Below, in pieces: positions 8,151 through 17,532 of a stretch of DNA of 64,000 bases. The notes under the pieces were generated by a model that saw nothing but the letters and a program-made list of their open reading frames with translations, ran no database searches and had not been told where the DNA came from. Source of the DNA: WVZH01 sp034430425 (GTDB lineage Bacteria; Chloroflexota; Anaerolineae; Anaerolineales; E44-bin32); the NCBI GenBank assembly GCA_034430425.1, contig DAOUEK010000109.1:1-64000 (forward strand). The letters are read 5' to 3'. Within the stretch, counting starts at the first letter, position 1. Every line of letters starts with the position of its first letter. Made by a program: the position numbers and the translations under genes.

Positions 8151-8762
8151 TTATTGTTTGCGCTGATACATTACCATGAATCGACGCACGGGCGGGCTCT
8201 CATCGTCCATGTAATCCTGGAAAGAAATTTCTGCCAGGCCACTAGCAACAAACAAGCTGAGTTCCTCACGCGTGAGGGGCCAGGGAGATTTCCCAGGTGG
8301 ATCGTCATCATCACGGCTACGGGCGATCAGCAGCAAGGTCCCTCCGGACGCCACGAAACCAGCGATAATCGGGATGGCTTGCCGGCGGATCTCGGCCGGC
8401 AACACTTGCAGCGTATAGGATTCGAGTACGAAATCGAAAGAAGCTTTCCACTCCCCGGGAATGTGGAACAAATCTGCGGCGGCATATCGGACCCCGGAGT
8501 CGGGAAAACGCCGACGACACCACTGGATCGCCGTTGGCGAAATGTCGAAAGCCGTGGTCGCGAAACCACGGCGCGCCAGTTCCTCGGCGTCGTCTCCCAA
8601 TCCACAACCAATAACTAAAGCACGTTGATTGGCGCCCTCGACCCGATTCGTCTCCAGCCAGCGAATCATATTCGGATTGGGCACCAGATCCGCCCAGGAA
8701 AGGGATGTGGCGTCGCCGCTGGCTCGCACATAAGCCGACTCAAACCCTGTCAATGAATCCAT
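8151..8762 (-). CDS. Class I SAM-dependent methyltransferase
   Basis: A 203-residue cytoplasmic methyltransferase. The AdoMet-binding motif I reads ALVIGCGLGDDAEELA, followed by the acidic FDISPTAI (motif II) and DFVLESYTLQVL (motif IV); overall it resembles the TPMT/TehB-like small-molecule methyltransferases. Conserved C-terminal strands FLVxxxGL and RRFMVMYQR are visible. I placed the start at ATG 8762 (MDSLTG); the 58 residues read upstream are Cys/His/Arg-rich and unlike a conserved N terminus. The substrate cannot be told from sequence. It is followed closely by the four-helix membrane protein gene. Confidence 0.82.
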   Translation of the reverse strand: MDSLTGFESAYVRASGDATSLSWADLVPNPNMIRWLETNRVEGANQRALVIGCGLGDDAEELARRGFATTAFDISPTAIQWCRRRFPDSGVRYAAADLFHIPGEWKASFDFVLESYTLQVLPAEIRRQAIPIIAGFVASGGTLLLIARSRDDDDPPGKSPWPLTREELSLFVASGLAEISFQDYMDDESPPVRRFMVMYQRKQ

Positions 8763-8968
8763 GTGATTCGATCGTCCATTCAAAGTACGCCAACACGTTG
8801 AATGTGGAATAAATCCTGTAATCAGATTTTCTCTGAGAGTATACAAGGGATGGCACACGCCTGTCGAGGCAAAGCAAACAAAAAAACATGATCCACCTCG
8901 GCCCGAAGGAATCGAGGAGAATCGTGGAGATTTCAAGATCTATACGCGATTACCAAGTGTATGCAACC

Positions 8969-9211
8969 TTAGTTAGCAAATATGATTTCGAGAAGCGTAC
9001 CCACATTATCGGAGCCTTCCAGCGTCTTCAGGTTGAATATCTCGGTATAGCCGCACTTCCGACAAGAAACATAGGCATAGCTATAGGGTTGGATTTCGAA
9101 GAACCGAGATAAACCCGTACCAGACATGGCCAGGCGTTCAACGTGTCCACCCTGGCTGCCGCATTTCTCGCAAACAAATGCATCACTCAATTGAAACTCA
9201 GTATTCGCCAT
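8969..9211 (-). CDS. Zn-ribbon nucleic-acid-binding-like protein (COG3478 type)
   Basis: An 80-residue protein with two CxxC knuckles, VCEKCG and SCRKCG, about 40 residues apart, forming a single zinc ribbon. Between them is GTGLSRFFEIQ and after the second CGYTEIF; this arrangement matches small predicted nucleic-acid-binding Zn-ribbon proteins such as B. subtilis YpzJ as I remember it. ATG 9211 (MANTEF) is preceded by AAGGAG at 9 bases, better than the longer in-frame start. The actual ligand is unproven in the family. It is a single gene with 180-200 base gaps on both sides. Confidence 0.75.
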   Translation of the reverse strand: MANTEFQLSDAFVCEKCGSQGGHVERLAMSGTGLSRFFEIQPYSYAYVSCRKCGYTEIFNLKTLEGSDNVGTLLEIIFAN

Positions 9212-9426
9212 TGATCCGTTCTCCTTTACGTGCATGCAACGCATTCATCAACAAGCTCATGCAATCTGGAGGCAGTATATGACACACATACCCGGCAACC
9301 TGAAAGATGGCTGTCACCAGGCTGGCGAATAGCAAGTTAGGCAGCAATCAACAAGAAAAATTTACAAATGAAAAAACCGTGGAAGATCTACCCCGAATTA
9401 TTCCTGCATCCTCATCGCAGCGGATG

Positions 9427-10143
9427 TCAATCCATACAGAAGGACTCCGCAATCGTTTGGAACGTCGATGTGTAACTGGACCAGACACTTTCATCGACTA
9501 TCAATTCGACCAACCAGATACGTGTGTTTTCAACAAAAAAATACATATATTCGCGAACGTTTACACCATCCAGGTTGAATCGATAGATAAAGCGGCCGGA
9601 CGGCAGGCCGTTCATTTCGAAGCCGCATTGGGTCTCCATCAGCTCCATGCCGGCCGATTCGAAGTAGGGCCCGTAAAAATCGCAAATTTCCTGGATAGTG
9701 AAAGTGCCATACTGATATTTAAATGAGACAAAGACTGAGGCTTGAAAACTGCCTGCCCCTTCCAAATCTACCGCCTCGAACTTGACCGTATCGTCTGCAG
9801 CAGCATCATCAAGAACAGTCCACCCCTCCGGCAGAATGAGATGGAAGCCGAGGTTGCCATGCGCGATCCAACCCGCTGGCGGCGGTGTTGAAGTCGGGGT
9901 CGGTGAGGATTCCGATGTGGGCTGAACGACCTCACCCGGCGTGGCGGTTATTGTCGCCTCTAGCGTTGGCGTTGGGGTGTACGTCGGCGGGAACGTTGGC
10001 GGCATGCGCGGCGTGTTCGTCGGTCCTCCCGGGACGGATGCCACATCACTCCCGGCGCCCCCACCCAAATCCGGCAGATCACATGCGATCGCAGCAATGC
10101 ATAACATCAGGGCGACAAAAAGCAAAGCGCGTTTGGCGTTCAT
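9427..10143 (-). CDS. Lipoprotein with PsbP-like globular domain
   Basis: A 238-residue exported lipoprotein: basic start MNAKR, hydrophobic core, lipobox AIAC at about residue 21, then a Thr/Pro linker to about residue 85. The globular part begins WIAHGNLGFHLILPEGW, a pattern typical of PsbP/DUF1795-like beta-sandwich domains in bacterial lipoproteins, and continues through FEAVDL, VFVSFKY and a C-terminal FQTIAESF helix. The start ATG 10143 has GAGG upstream; a longer reading begins in a run without a ribosome site. A role in the envelope is inferred; no ligand or partner is evident. It diverges from the DEAD-box helicase gene. Confidence 0.72.
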   Translation of the reverse strand: MNAKRALLFVALMLCIAAIACDLPDLGGGAGSDVASVPGGPTNTPRMPPTFPPTYTPTPTLEATITATPGEVVQPTSESSPTPTSTPPPAGWIAHGNLGFHLILPEGWTVLDDAAADDTVKFEAVDLEGAGSFQASVFVSFKYQYGTFTIQEICDFYGPYFESAGMELMETQCGFEMNGLPSGRFIYRFNLDGVNVREYMYFFVENTRIWLVELIVDESVWSSYTSTFQTIAESFCMD

Positions 10144-10495
10144 GGAAACCTCAATCAAAGTGGTTGCTCGAATATTATTGCGGCACAATTTTACTCGAAC
10201 ATCGCCGACTCTACCTCACTGCACACCAATCTGCAAACCCTTATCCGTCCGAGAGTAATTTCCCGGCGAAATTGTTACATCAGTGCCTTGTAAGTGGATG
10301 ATGATCAACACATCTCCATAATGGAATGATCAGGACACAGCCTGGCGATATGATTAGCGGAAATAGGTTGTGGGTGTTATACTTAAAGATTGGATAAGCG
10401 GACGGTTATATCGCCGCATCGGTAATAAAGCTATTTGGATCATATCATCGGGCTGAGAGTGTGACTTGGCTCAATGGAGTCAAGGAGTACTTTCA
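10144..10495. other. Divergent intergenic region
   Basis: About 350 bases separate the lipoprotein gene (minus) and the helicase gene (plus). A possible helicase promoter is listed separately. The stretch between that promoter and the GTG start, about 110 bases, could be a long untranslated leader. No riboswitch class was recognised. Confidence 0.45.
10354..10383 (+). promoter_or_regulatory. Possible promoter of the DEAD-box helicase gene
   Basis: A good -10 hexamer TATACT (10378-10383) is preceded at 18 bases by the weak -35 TTAGCG (10354-10359). It would give a leader of about 105 bases, which is known for cold-shock-controlled helicase genes. Only the -10 is convincing. Confidence 0.35.
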
Positions 10496-11752
10496 GTGAA
10501 TTTCGATCATTTTTCTCTAGACCCGCGTATCGCCACCCAAATCAAGACCGTCGGTTACACCACGCCCACTCCGATTCAGCAAAAAGCCATCCCCGTCGTG
10601 CTCGAAGGGCATGATGTGATGGGCATCGCCCAGACCGGCACCGGAAAAAGCGCAGTCTTTATCCTGCCGATACTGCAGCGACTCATCAACGGTCCGCAGC
10701 GTCGTGTGCGAGCCCTCATCCTTGCGCCCACACGTGAACTCGCGGAACAAATCTACCAAATGAGTGCTGACCTCGGTAGAAACACCAAAGTGCGCAGTGT
10801 ATCCATCTACGGTGGCGTGAGCAAAGTATCACAGGTTTCGCGCCTGCGGAGCGGCATCGAGATCGTGATTGCTTGTCCTGGTCGCCTGCTCGACCTGGTG
10901 GGCGATGGCGCTATCGATCTGTCGCGCGTTGAGGTGTTGGTGCTGGATGAAGCGGACCGCATGTGCGATATGGGCTTCCTGCCCGATATTCGTCGCATCA
11001 TCAAGCTGCTGCCGACACAACGCCAGACACTTTTCTTCTCGGCCACAATGCCAAAGGATATCCGCAAACTGGCAGACAGTATCCTCAAAGATCCTGTTAC
11101 CATCCAAATCGGCAAGATAGCTCCGGCGAAAACTGTTTCACACGCGCTCTATCCTGTTCCCAATAGTCTCAAGAAGGATCTTTTGATGGCAATATTGGAG
11201 CAAACAGCCACCGGACGCGTGCTGATCTTTACCCGCACCAAGCATCGCGCCCGCAATCTGGCACGCGACCTGAAGAAACGCGGTTATCGCGCGGCAGAAT
11301 TGCAGGGAAACATGTCGCAGAATCAGCGTCAGAAATCAATTAATGGCTTCCGCGATGGGAAATTTGACATTCTCGCCGCCACCGACGTGGCTGCGCGCGG
11401 CATTGATGTGTCGGAAATATCGCACGTAATCAACTTCGACATCCCCGACACCGTCGACGCTTACACGCACCGCATCGGCCGCACCGGCCGCGCCCACCAG
11501 TCTGGTGAAGCCTTCACCTTCGCCGGACAAGCGGATGAGCAAATTGTGCGAGGCATTGAACAACTTATAGGGACTCGAATCGAACGGCGGCGGTTGCCTG
11601 ATTTCAATTACGGAAAATTTACGCCTGAGACACTATTCCAGGAGAACCATTCCTATTCACCGCCCAAGACACAGTCACACGCCAGGCGAAGTCATGCTCG
11701 CAGTACCAACGGGGGCAATGGTCACCGACAGCACTCGCAACGACGCAAATAA
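10496..11752 (+). CDS. DEAD-box ATP-dependent RNA helicase, RhlE-like
   Basis: A 418-residue RNA helicase that unwinds RNA duplexes with ATP, acting in ribosome assembly or RNA decay. All motifs are visible: Q motif TPTPIQQ, Walker A AQTGTGKS (residues 45-52), PTRELAEQ, DEADRM, SAT, and in the second RecA domain ARGIDVSEI and HRIGRTGRA. The last ~50 residues are a basic, His/Arg/Asn-rich tail, as in RhlE. I place the start at GTG 10496 because AAGGAG lies 8 bases before it; the longer reading starts at a TTG (10466) with no ribosome site. It stands alone, with a convergent lipoprotein gene 150 bases downstream. Confidence 0.93.
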   Translation: MNFDHFSLDPRIATQIKTVGYTTPTPIQQKAIPVVLEGHDVMGIAQTGTGKSAVFILPILQRLINGPQRRVRALILAPTRELAEQIYQMSADLGRNTKVRSVSIYGGVSKVSQVSRLRSGIEIVIACPGRLLDLVGDGAIDLSRVEVLVLDEADRMCDMGFLPDIRRIIKLLPTQRQTLFFSATMPKDIRKLADSILKDPVTIQIGKIAPAKTVSHALYPVPNSLKKDLLMAILEQTATGRVLIFTRTKHRARNLARDLKKRGYRAAELQGNMSQNQRQKSINGFRDGKFDILAATDVAARGIDVSEISHVINFDIPDTVDAYTHRIGRTGRAHQSGEAFTFAGQADEQIVRGIEQLIGTRIERRRLPDFNYGKFTPETLFQENHSYSPPKTQSHARRSHARSTNGGNGHRQHSQRRK

Positions 11753-11903
11753 TTATTCCTTTACCAAGCAATTTCGAGTCGAAGAGCCAAGAGTGGAGCG
11801 TCGGAACTGAGCCTGTCATCAGGGAAATGCTCTTTCCAATAGGCCGCCTCCAGGAAAGTTATTCTCCCTGTGTCCTGCGGGCTTATGATCGATGCTTCCT
11901 CGA

Positions 11904-13349
11904 TTACTCAGTTGAGGCACGCAATACGCCATCCAGATTGGGCGTCCACACATCCCACTGCACCCGATCGGCCATCTCAGCCACACCTGCCAGGGGCACG
12001 GTGCGCGCCGTTAACTGATCCGCCAGCTTACCGGCAAAACCCCACGACTCGGCTTCAGCGTACCAATCCACTGGCTCTGTGTTGGCATCCACATCCGGGA
12101 AACCAAGTTCGAGTGAAGCGCTGGGGTGGATCTCCGCCTGCACGTAGACCAGATCGCAGTTCAAACGCGTCCACAAGCCTGCAGTTTTGCGAAAACCATC
12201 GTAGGCCTGACGGATATGCGGTTTGTCCGTCGCCGTCTGCACGTGATCGGCGGAGGCAAAGGGCAGCAGCACGCGCAGTTCGGGCAGTTTCTCACCGATC
12301 AAGCTGTAGTTGTTCACCGTGATGCGGTAGGGCCAGAAATCGGCCGTCTGCTGGGGCGTGGCCAGATCGTCCGGCCATTCATCGAGTGTAAAGACGCCGT
12401 TATCCAGCAGCGCCTGGGTCAGGGCGTGGGAGAACCAGCGCTGCCCATTGATATTGGGACCCTTGTCATCCAGCACGTAATCCCGGCCGCCGGGCACTTC
12501 GAACAGCGGGCGACCTTCGGGGAAAGCCGCGTTCTTGATCCAGCCGAGATGGGTATAATCGACGCTGATGCTCGTAGGCGTGTAGCCCTCGTGCTGGTAA
12601 TAAGGATTGTAGATCGGCACGCGCTGGTCGTTGAAGTGACCGATCTCAAGCGGATACATCTCCGCCATTGTTGGATTTTCTCGGCCGACGAAATACTTCA
12701 AGCCGGTCAGGGTCTCGCCGTAATAGGCCATCACGTTCGTGGCCACGACTCCGGCGTGGGAGGAAGCGAACATGCCGACATTCTCATAGAGGGGTTCTAC
12801 GGCGAGGATCTCATCAAGGTAGCGCCCGTTCACGTCCGGGATGATGCCTAACGCATAACGGATGGTGTCGCGCAGCGCGGCCAGGCTGTTGGGTCCGCCA
12901 TAGTCATACGTGCCTTCGCTTTGCACGCCGCTTTCCGGATCGATTTTTCCGGGCCAAAGATGGCTGATCGAAATCGCCCCGACGTCAACCGGGTTATATT
13001 CCAGATGGAACGGCGTGGCCTCGAGATTGTACTTGTCGACGAACCAGGTGGAGGCTACGACCACGATCGGCGCCTGCTCGCCGTAGCGGGGTTCGGCAGG
13101 CACATCGATGCGCACGGCAATGCGTCCGTTCTCCTCACACGCAATGTGTGTGTAGGTGACGCTTCCTGGTTGCGCACGTTGGATTTGTCCACCGCTGCTC
13201 GTTTCCATCGTCGACGTTGCAAGGATGGACTCGGGAAGCGATGCCTCCTCCGTCGATACGGCCACGGGCATATTGCAGGCAGCCAGGGCTATCAACGCTA
13301 CGATTGTGAAGCCCAACAACCAGATGGATATCGATCCTCGCCATCGCAT
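11904..13349 (-). CDS. Large lipoprotein, possible alpha/beta-hydrolase-like domain
   Basis: A 481-residue lipoprotein. From ATG 13349 (MRWRGS) the signal has a hydrophobic core and lipobox LAAC. GGAGGG lies 6 bases upstream of this ATG; an ATG six bases earlier abuts the ribosome site and is unlikely. The mature protein includes APIVVVAST, GALRD-type helices and MFASSHAGVVATNVMAYYG, which resembles the nucleophile elbow and following helix of alpha/beta hydrolases although the strict GxSxG is not met. Later LRVLLPFASADHVQ and a carboxy-terminal QAEIHPSASLEL would supply an acid and histidine region. Hydrolase assignment is tentative. It is followed upstream by an eight-helix membrane protein on the same strand. 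Confidence 0.62.
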   Translation of the reverse strand: MRWRGSISIWLLGFTIVALIALAACNMPVAVSTEEASLPESILATSTMETSSGGQIQRAQPGSVTYTHIACEENGRIAVRIDVPAEPRYGEQAPIVVVASTWFVDKYNLEATPFHLEYNPVDVGAISISHLWPGKIDPESGVQSEGTYDYGGPNSLAALRDTIRYALGIIPDVNGRYLDEILAVEPLYENVGMFASSHAGVVATNVMAYYGETLTGLKYFVGRENPTMAEMYPLEIGHFNDQRVPIYNPYYQHEGYTPTSISVDYTHLGWIKNAAFPEGRPLFEVPGGRDYVLDDKGPNINGQRWFSHALTQALLDNGVFTLDEWPDDLATPQQTADFWPYRITVNNYSLIGEKLPELRVLLPFASADHVQTATDKPHIRQAYDGFRKTAGLWTRLNCDLVYVQAEIHPSASLELGFPDVDANTEPVDWYAEAESWGFAGKLADQLTARTVPLAGVAEMADRVQWDVWTPNLDGVLRASTE

Positions 13350-13399
13350 ATGCATCCCTCCAGTACGCCAAATTTTCACGCTTGCATCAATCTTCCGGA

Positions 13400-14233
13400 C
13401 TAGTCGAGGCGTTCTTTCAAAACGCCCCGCACGAACAAACCAAAGGGGATGAAACAAATCAGCCCCATGACAAAGATTACGACGGTATCGACCAAAGCGA
13501 AAGGCGTATCGGTGATCAAGGGCTGGATCAGTAAGAAGACGATCAAGCCGATGAACAACATGCTGGTCTGGAAAAGCAATCCCAGGCCGGCGACATATCC
13601 CAACCCCTTGCGTCGCCAAAGGCTAACACCACCGATGATCAAAGCCGGACTCAGCATGAAATCGGCGAAATGCAATGCAAGCTCGGTTTGAGGGATTGAC
13701 GCTCCACCAGAAATTGAACCGACGATCGTGCCGATCACCCGCAACAGGAACAGCGCGCCCAAACCCGCCAGCACGCCACCTGAAAGACGCTCCGGAACGA
13801 CTCCTGTGAGCCGTTGTTGAACCGCTTGCGTATCGATAGCAGTGATGAGAGCGGTCATTGTGTACACACTCATACTGACCAACACGAGATGCAGTAGAAA
13901 CGGCAATCCCGGCGGCATGACGAAGACATACACCAGATAGTTATAGAACACGAAGAAGAGCGCACCCGGCCAGAAAAGCAGCCCGATCAACCTGCCGCGC
14001 CACGCTAATATCATCGATATGATGAGAATTGGCAATCCAATACCAAGATTGACCACATCGTTGGGCAGGAAAGATTGACGCAATTCGTCCGATGGATAGA
14101 TGGAATCGCCGTTGAAAACGCCAGCCAGTGAAGCAACTGCCATGAGCACGGTAATGATTATCGAGCTGATAAATATCAATCTAAGGTCAAATTTACACGG
14201 CAAGTTGACAGCAATGGTATTATCTTTTCTCAT
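13400..14233 (-). CDS. Eight-helix membrane protein, unknown function
   Basis: A 277-residue polytopic membrane protein with about eight hydrophobic segments spread evenly over its length and short loops; the N terminus is cytoplasmic-looking (MRKDN) and the protein ends in a basic GVLKERLD. No transporter signature was recognised. The start is ATG 14233, with GGAGGA 7 bases upstream; the codon before it is a TTG. It ends 50 bases before the lipoprotein gene at 13349 and is oriented the same way, so they may form a two-gene operon. Confidence 0.68.
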   Translation of the reverse strand: MRKDNTIAVNLPCKFDLRLIFISSIIITVLMAVASLAGVFNGDSIYPSDELRQSFLPNDVVNLGIGLPILIISMILAWRGRLIGLLFWPGALFFVFYNYLVYVFVMPPGLPFLLHLVLVSMSVYTMTALITAIDTQAVQQRLTGVVPERLSGGVLAGLGALFLLRVIGTIVGSISGGASIPQTELALHFADFMLSPALIIGGVSLWRRKGLGYVAGLGLLFQTSMLFIGLIVFLLIQPLITDTPFALVDTVVIFVMGLICFIPFGLFVRGVLKERLD

Positions 14234-14417
14234 CAAACAATCCTCCGTTTCACTCGCTACAATATGAGAATATATTTAATCAACGAACTTCCAATTTCTA
14301 TCCAGCTGTGGACGATGTCCTAAGATCAACTAGGTAAGTCTCTTCAACCTCACCGGCCAACTGTACGCCAGCCGGGATCGGGAATTCGATCGATCTCAAT
14401 AACTTCCTTGGCTTCAC

Positions 14418-16166
14418 CTACGATCCAGAGTCCGCATTGACCTCATACGCGCCCATATCACACTGCGCATCGCCGTCCCCATCTCCATCGACAGGTCGAG
14501 CCAAACCCTGCAGGTCAGTCGCCGTACAGGTCGCATCATCGGCCGCATCGATGACCGGACTGCCCACAGCCGGCATCATCCCATAGACGAGTCCGGAGAA
14601 CGGCCCTACGAGGCCTGGATCCTGGCAGAGATCATGGCTGCCCGAAATGACGTAGTCATCTGCGCTGCCGCAGGTGAAATCCTTGGCCTGGTAGATCAGG
14701 TTGCTATCCGAGTCGAGCCGTAAATCTTCACAGCCCTCCTGGTAGAACAGGAAGGTGATATCACCGGGATCGAAGAAGTCATCATCGCCCAGAAAAATGT
14801 TGTTGCGGGCTTCGATGCGTTCCGAACCGTTACAACGATAGCCCTCCCGTGGTTCGGCGTAGATCAGGCCATCCCCCAGCCCATAGAACGTGTTGTTGCG
14901 AATACTGACCTGTTCGCCGCCGGTGAAAGTGATTTCCAGCGTGTTACCAAGCGCCCGGCAGGGATCGACGTTATAGGTAAAAGGTTGATCATCGAAAAAC
15001 GTACAATTGCTGACCAGCAAGCTGTCGCTGAGAGTGGTCAAGCCAGTGGCCTTAACCGGGTTGCCGGCATTGCCCTCGGCGTGAATGCGATTGAGCGTGA
15101 CCTTTCCACCTTCGCCGTGATAGAGCAGATCCAGCCCATCGGAGGTGTTGTAGAGGAAACTCGAATCCTCGATGATCCAATCGCCGCCTGTTGCCCCGGT
15201 GCCGACTCCATCGCCATAACCGCCCGCGGTTTGCGACCAGCAGCCGATCGGCTCTTCGCCCGGATAGGTTTCGCCGCAGCCGTTCCATTCCACGACCCAA
15301 TGTCGGAATGTCAACGCACCGGCGTTTGAGTCATCACCTTCGATGTCTCCATCCCATCCCACCCAGCCGTTTGCGGCAATACGAACGTTCTCGACCGTCC
15401 AATCGGTAAGGCGGCCGGCCAGAACTCCCCCGTTGGCCAAACCGTGAATGTTTAAATCCTTGAGCAGCACATTGGATGAGTCCTGCCCATACAGCCCGAT
15501 CGAAGCCCAATCGCCATAAGGTGGGTCGTCACGGTTGCAGGCCAGATTGCCCGAATGGAACTCGACACAATCCGAATGATCGGTGATCTCCAGACAAGCA
15601 ACCACCGCATTACTTGTATCCGTCAAGTCGACGATCTGCCATGGACGGCCTGATCCCCACAACTCGGGCGGCCCCGCGCATCCGCTCTCCCAACCCTGCC
15701 CGACGATGCGCGTCGGCCAGTCCGGGCTGGGGCCGCTTGGCACGGGCGGCATGTGACATTCATAGGCGCCGTCCGCTTCACAGGCTCCGCTGCCGGGAGC
15801 GCCATAACCCATGCGGTAACTGCCCGCCCCGATCACCAGCGTACTTCCGCCTCCAATGCGCGGCGCCCCGCCTGGCGGCAGCGCCCGAAAAGGATGATCC
15901 CAGGCACAGGGCTGATCGCTGCCGCTGCCCGGGTAAGCTGCATTCACCAACCCGTTGCACTCTTCAGTTGATCCACCATCAGGCCGAATATAATAAGTAT
16001 TCTCATCTGGAGTTGAAAAATTCCCGGCAAACGACTCGCTTGTATGTACCGATTCGGACGAGTCATCATCAACCATAGAGGACGTCGATCCATCGGCACA
16101 TCCAGTTAAAGCCATCGACGAAAAGAAAACGAGCATCCAACAGAAGTTATTCCGTATCACCCTCAT
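14418..16166 (-). CDS. Lipoprotein with parallel beta-helix and choice-of-anchor Q-type end
   Basis: A 582-residue exported lipoprotein with lipobox ALTGC at about residue 23. The body has repeated short turns typical of right-handed parallel beta-helix proteins (NVLLKDLNIHGL, WTVENVRIAANG, WIIEDSSFLYNTSDG, VTLNRIHAEGN, SIRNNTFYGLG, IEARNNIFLG). It ends with the DGDGDAQCDMGAYE motif characteristic of choice-of-anchor Q-type beta-helix proteins. Such proteins bind or cleave polysaccharides, but no catalytic residues can be assigned. Several cysteine pairs probably form disulfides. The stop is 7 bases from the AlkD-like gene stop region on the same strand: this gene follows it directly, suggesting cotranscription. 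Confidence 0.8.
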   Translation of the reverse strand: MRVIRNNFCWMLVFFSSMALTGCADGSTSSMVDDDSSESVHTSESFAGNFSTPDENTYYIRPDGGSTEECNGLVNAAYPGSGSDQPCAWDHPFRALPPGGAPRIGGGSTLVIGAGSYRMGYGAPGSGACEADGAYECHMPPVPSGPSPDWPTRIVGQGWESGCAGPPELWGSGRPWQIVDLTDTSNAVVACLEITDHSDCVEFHSGNLACNRDDPPYGDWASIGLYGQDSSNVLLKDLNIHGLANGGVLAGRLTDWTVENVRIAANGWVGWDGDIEGDDSNAGALTFRHWVVEWNGCGETYPGEEPIGCWSQTAGGYGDGVGTGATGGDWIIEDSSFLYNTSDGLDLLYHGEGGKVTLNRIHAEGNAGNPVKATGLTTLSDSLLVSNCTFFDDQPFTYNVDPCRALGNTLEITFTGGEQVSIRNNTFYGLGDGLIYAEPREGYRCNGSERIEARNNIFLGDDDFFDPGDITFLFYQEGCEDLRLDSDSNLIYQAKDFTCGSADDYVISGSHDLCQDPGLVGPFSGLVYGMMPAVGSPVIDAADDATCTATDLQGLARPVDGDGDGDAQCDMGAYEVNADSGS

Positions 16167-16173
16167 CCAGGTA

Positions 16174-17046
16174 TTACTCCATTGCGGTAGATAATTTCTT
16201 CACGGCACTCTCGACAGAACGCCGGTCTTTGGCGCTCAAAGTAGGATCGGCCGACCAATCTTGATATTTGGGGAGCAGCGATTTGAACTCCGGCAGGAAG
16301 CCGGGGGTCATGCTGCGGATCACGTCGCACAGCACCCAGGTAGCGGCCGCGTTCTCCGGGGGAACGTGGCGCTCGAGAAACTCTCGCACCGGAGCGATCG
16401 CACCCCGGCAGCAAAGCCGGATGGCGAAGCTGACCGCCTTCTTGACGTCCACTTCAGTATCGAACAATAAACATTCCGCCATATCCAGGCATGGCTGCGT
16501 GTATTCCGGGCGTTTCATCGGCAAGCGCCCAGCGACGGTAACGCCGGCTCGCCGCACCCACTTGTTTTCGTCCACAAGCCAGGATCCCATGGTGCTGAGC
16601 CATTCTTCCGGTTTCTTACGCACGATGGGTTCGAGAGCGTCCATCGCCAGGCGGTCGGCGTCCTCCCAGGTGACGCAGGTTCGGCACATCTCCTTCAGCA
16701 GAGGCACGATCTTCTCGGGATCGACCAGCTCCATAGTGCCCAGCGGAATCAATCCAACGACGCGGCCTTCCCGTCCGTACTTATCCCAGAGTAAACGGAT
16801 GAGCGGGATGAAATCGTCCACCCGTTTACGCGCCGCCTTGCTCAGATCTTTGCCGATGGTTTTCAGCACCGGCACGGGGATGCCGACCGTTTCCTGCTGC
16901 TGGCGCAGCTCGGCCTTGATCCCCTCGATACTCTTCGGCTCGAACTGCATCCAGAGGTCACGCAGCGCGTCGGCGGTGACATCCGGGGAGGTCGGGTCGT
17001 ACGACGCCAGAATCGGTTCGAGCTGTGCAACCATGTCTTCTTTCAT
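16174..17046 (-). CDS. DNA alkylation repeat (AlkD-like, HEAT-repeat) protein
   Basis: A 290-residue all-helical protein built of HEAT-like repeats. The segment DENKWVRRAGVTVAGRLP, with DADRLAMDALEPIV before it, is the pattern of the AlkC/AlkD DNA alkylation repeat family, whose members excise or bind alkylated bases such as 3- and 7-methylpurines. The N terminus (MKEDMVAQLEPILASYDP) fits a family start; ATG 17046 has GAAGG 6 bases before it. The Trp/Asp catalytic residues of AlkD could not be placed with certainty, so activity is uncertain. It precedes the beta-helix lipoprotein by only 7 bases, an unexpected pairing. Confidence 0.75.
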   Translation of the reverse strand: MKEDMVAQLEPILASYDPTSPDVTADALRDLWMQFEPKSIEGIKAELRQQQETVGIPVPVLKTIGKDLSKAARKRVDDFIPLIRLLWDKYGREGRVVGLIPLGTMELVDPEKIVPLLKEMCRTCVTWEDADRLAMDALEPIVRKKPEEWLSTMGSWLVDENKWVRRAGVTVAGRLPMKRPEYTQPCLDMAECLLFDTEVDVKKAVSFAIRLCCRGAIAPVREFLERHVPPENAAATWVLCDVIRSMTPGFLPEFKSLLPKYQDWSADPTLSAKDRRSVESAVKKLSTAME

Positions 17047-17194
17047 TGATGACCTTCTCCCTGCTCGAAGCATTTACCAACCCAAATCATCAGCAATCTG
17101 TTTCAATGGATGAGACAGATTTGAGTGTCACATTCGGAATCTATATTTGTTGTCGTCCTGGCGCAAGAGAACAAAAAAGGAGGATTTCCGATAT

Positions 17195-17479
17195 TCACCT
17201 AATATAACCGAAATCTCGGAGGACATTTTCTACATACTCAACCTGTGATTCGTAGAACTCTCCGCTGTCGCCGCAAGTATCGGCATAAATCTGCCAACCT
17301 TCGTCAGCCTTTCCCAAAACATACATCTGTGCCAAGTAGCCAGCCCATAAAAAGCCGCCGCAGTCATTTGCTTTAATACAGGTTTCGTAGATTCTTTCCG
17401 TATCCTCCTCAACCACCTCAGGAAATCGCGCGGACACATCGATCAACATATCGTCCGAAAACGATCCCTGTAATACCAT
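17195..17479 (-). CDS. Small protein of unknown function
   Basis: I do not recognise this 94-residue protein. It is acidic, helical and soluble, with IYETCIKANDCGGFLWAGYLAQMY in its centre containing two cysteines and small residues, and a C-terminal YVENVLRDFGYIR helix. The pattern could be a piece of a helical repeat protein. No ribosome binding site precedes ATG 17479, and a perfect 18-base palindrome overlaps that start codon; Met11 (17449) is an alternative. It may be a remnant of a larger gene. Confidence 0.45.
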   Translation of the reverse strand: MVLQGSFSDDMLIDVSARFPEVVEEDTERIYETCIKANDCGGFLWAGYLAQMYVLGKADEGWQIYADTCGDSGEFYESQVEYVENVLRDFGYIR

Positions 17480-17496
17480 ATTACCAATTGGTAATA
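17479..17496. repeat. Perfect 18-base palindrome over a start codon
   Basis: The two 9-base arms TATTACCAA and TTGGTAATA are exact reverse complements with no spacer. The element covers the first base of the predicted start codon at 17479. Its CCAATTGG core appears again at 17759-17766, just before the divergent gene at 17781. It looks like an operator for a dimeric repressor. Confidence 0.55.
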
Positions 17497-17532
17497 AAAC
17501 GTCCGACGTGGGATGCTTGGTTTAATACGTAC

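Noticed and set aside
10466..10495. TTG start for the DEAD-box helicase
   Set aside because: The GTG at 10496 has a well spaced AAGGAG; residues before it do not fit the family.
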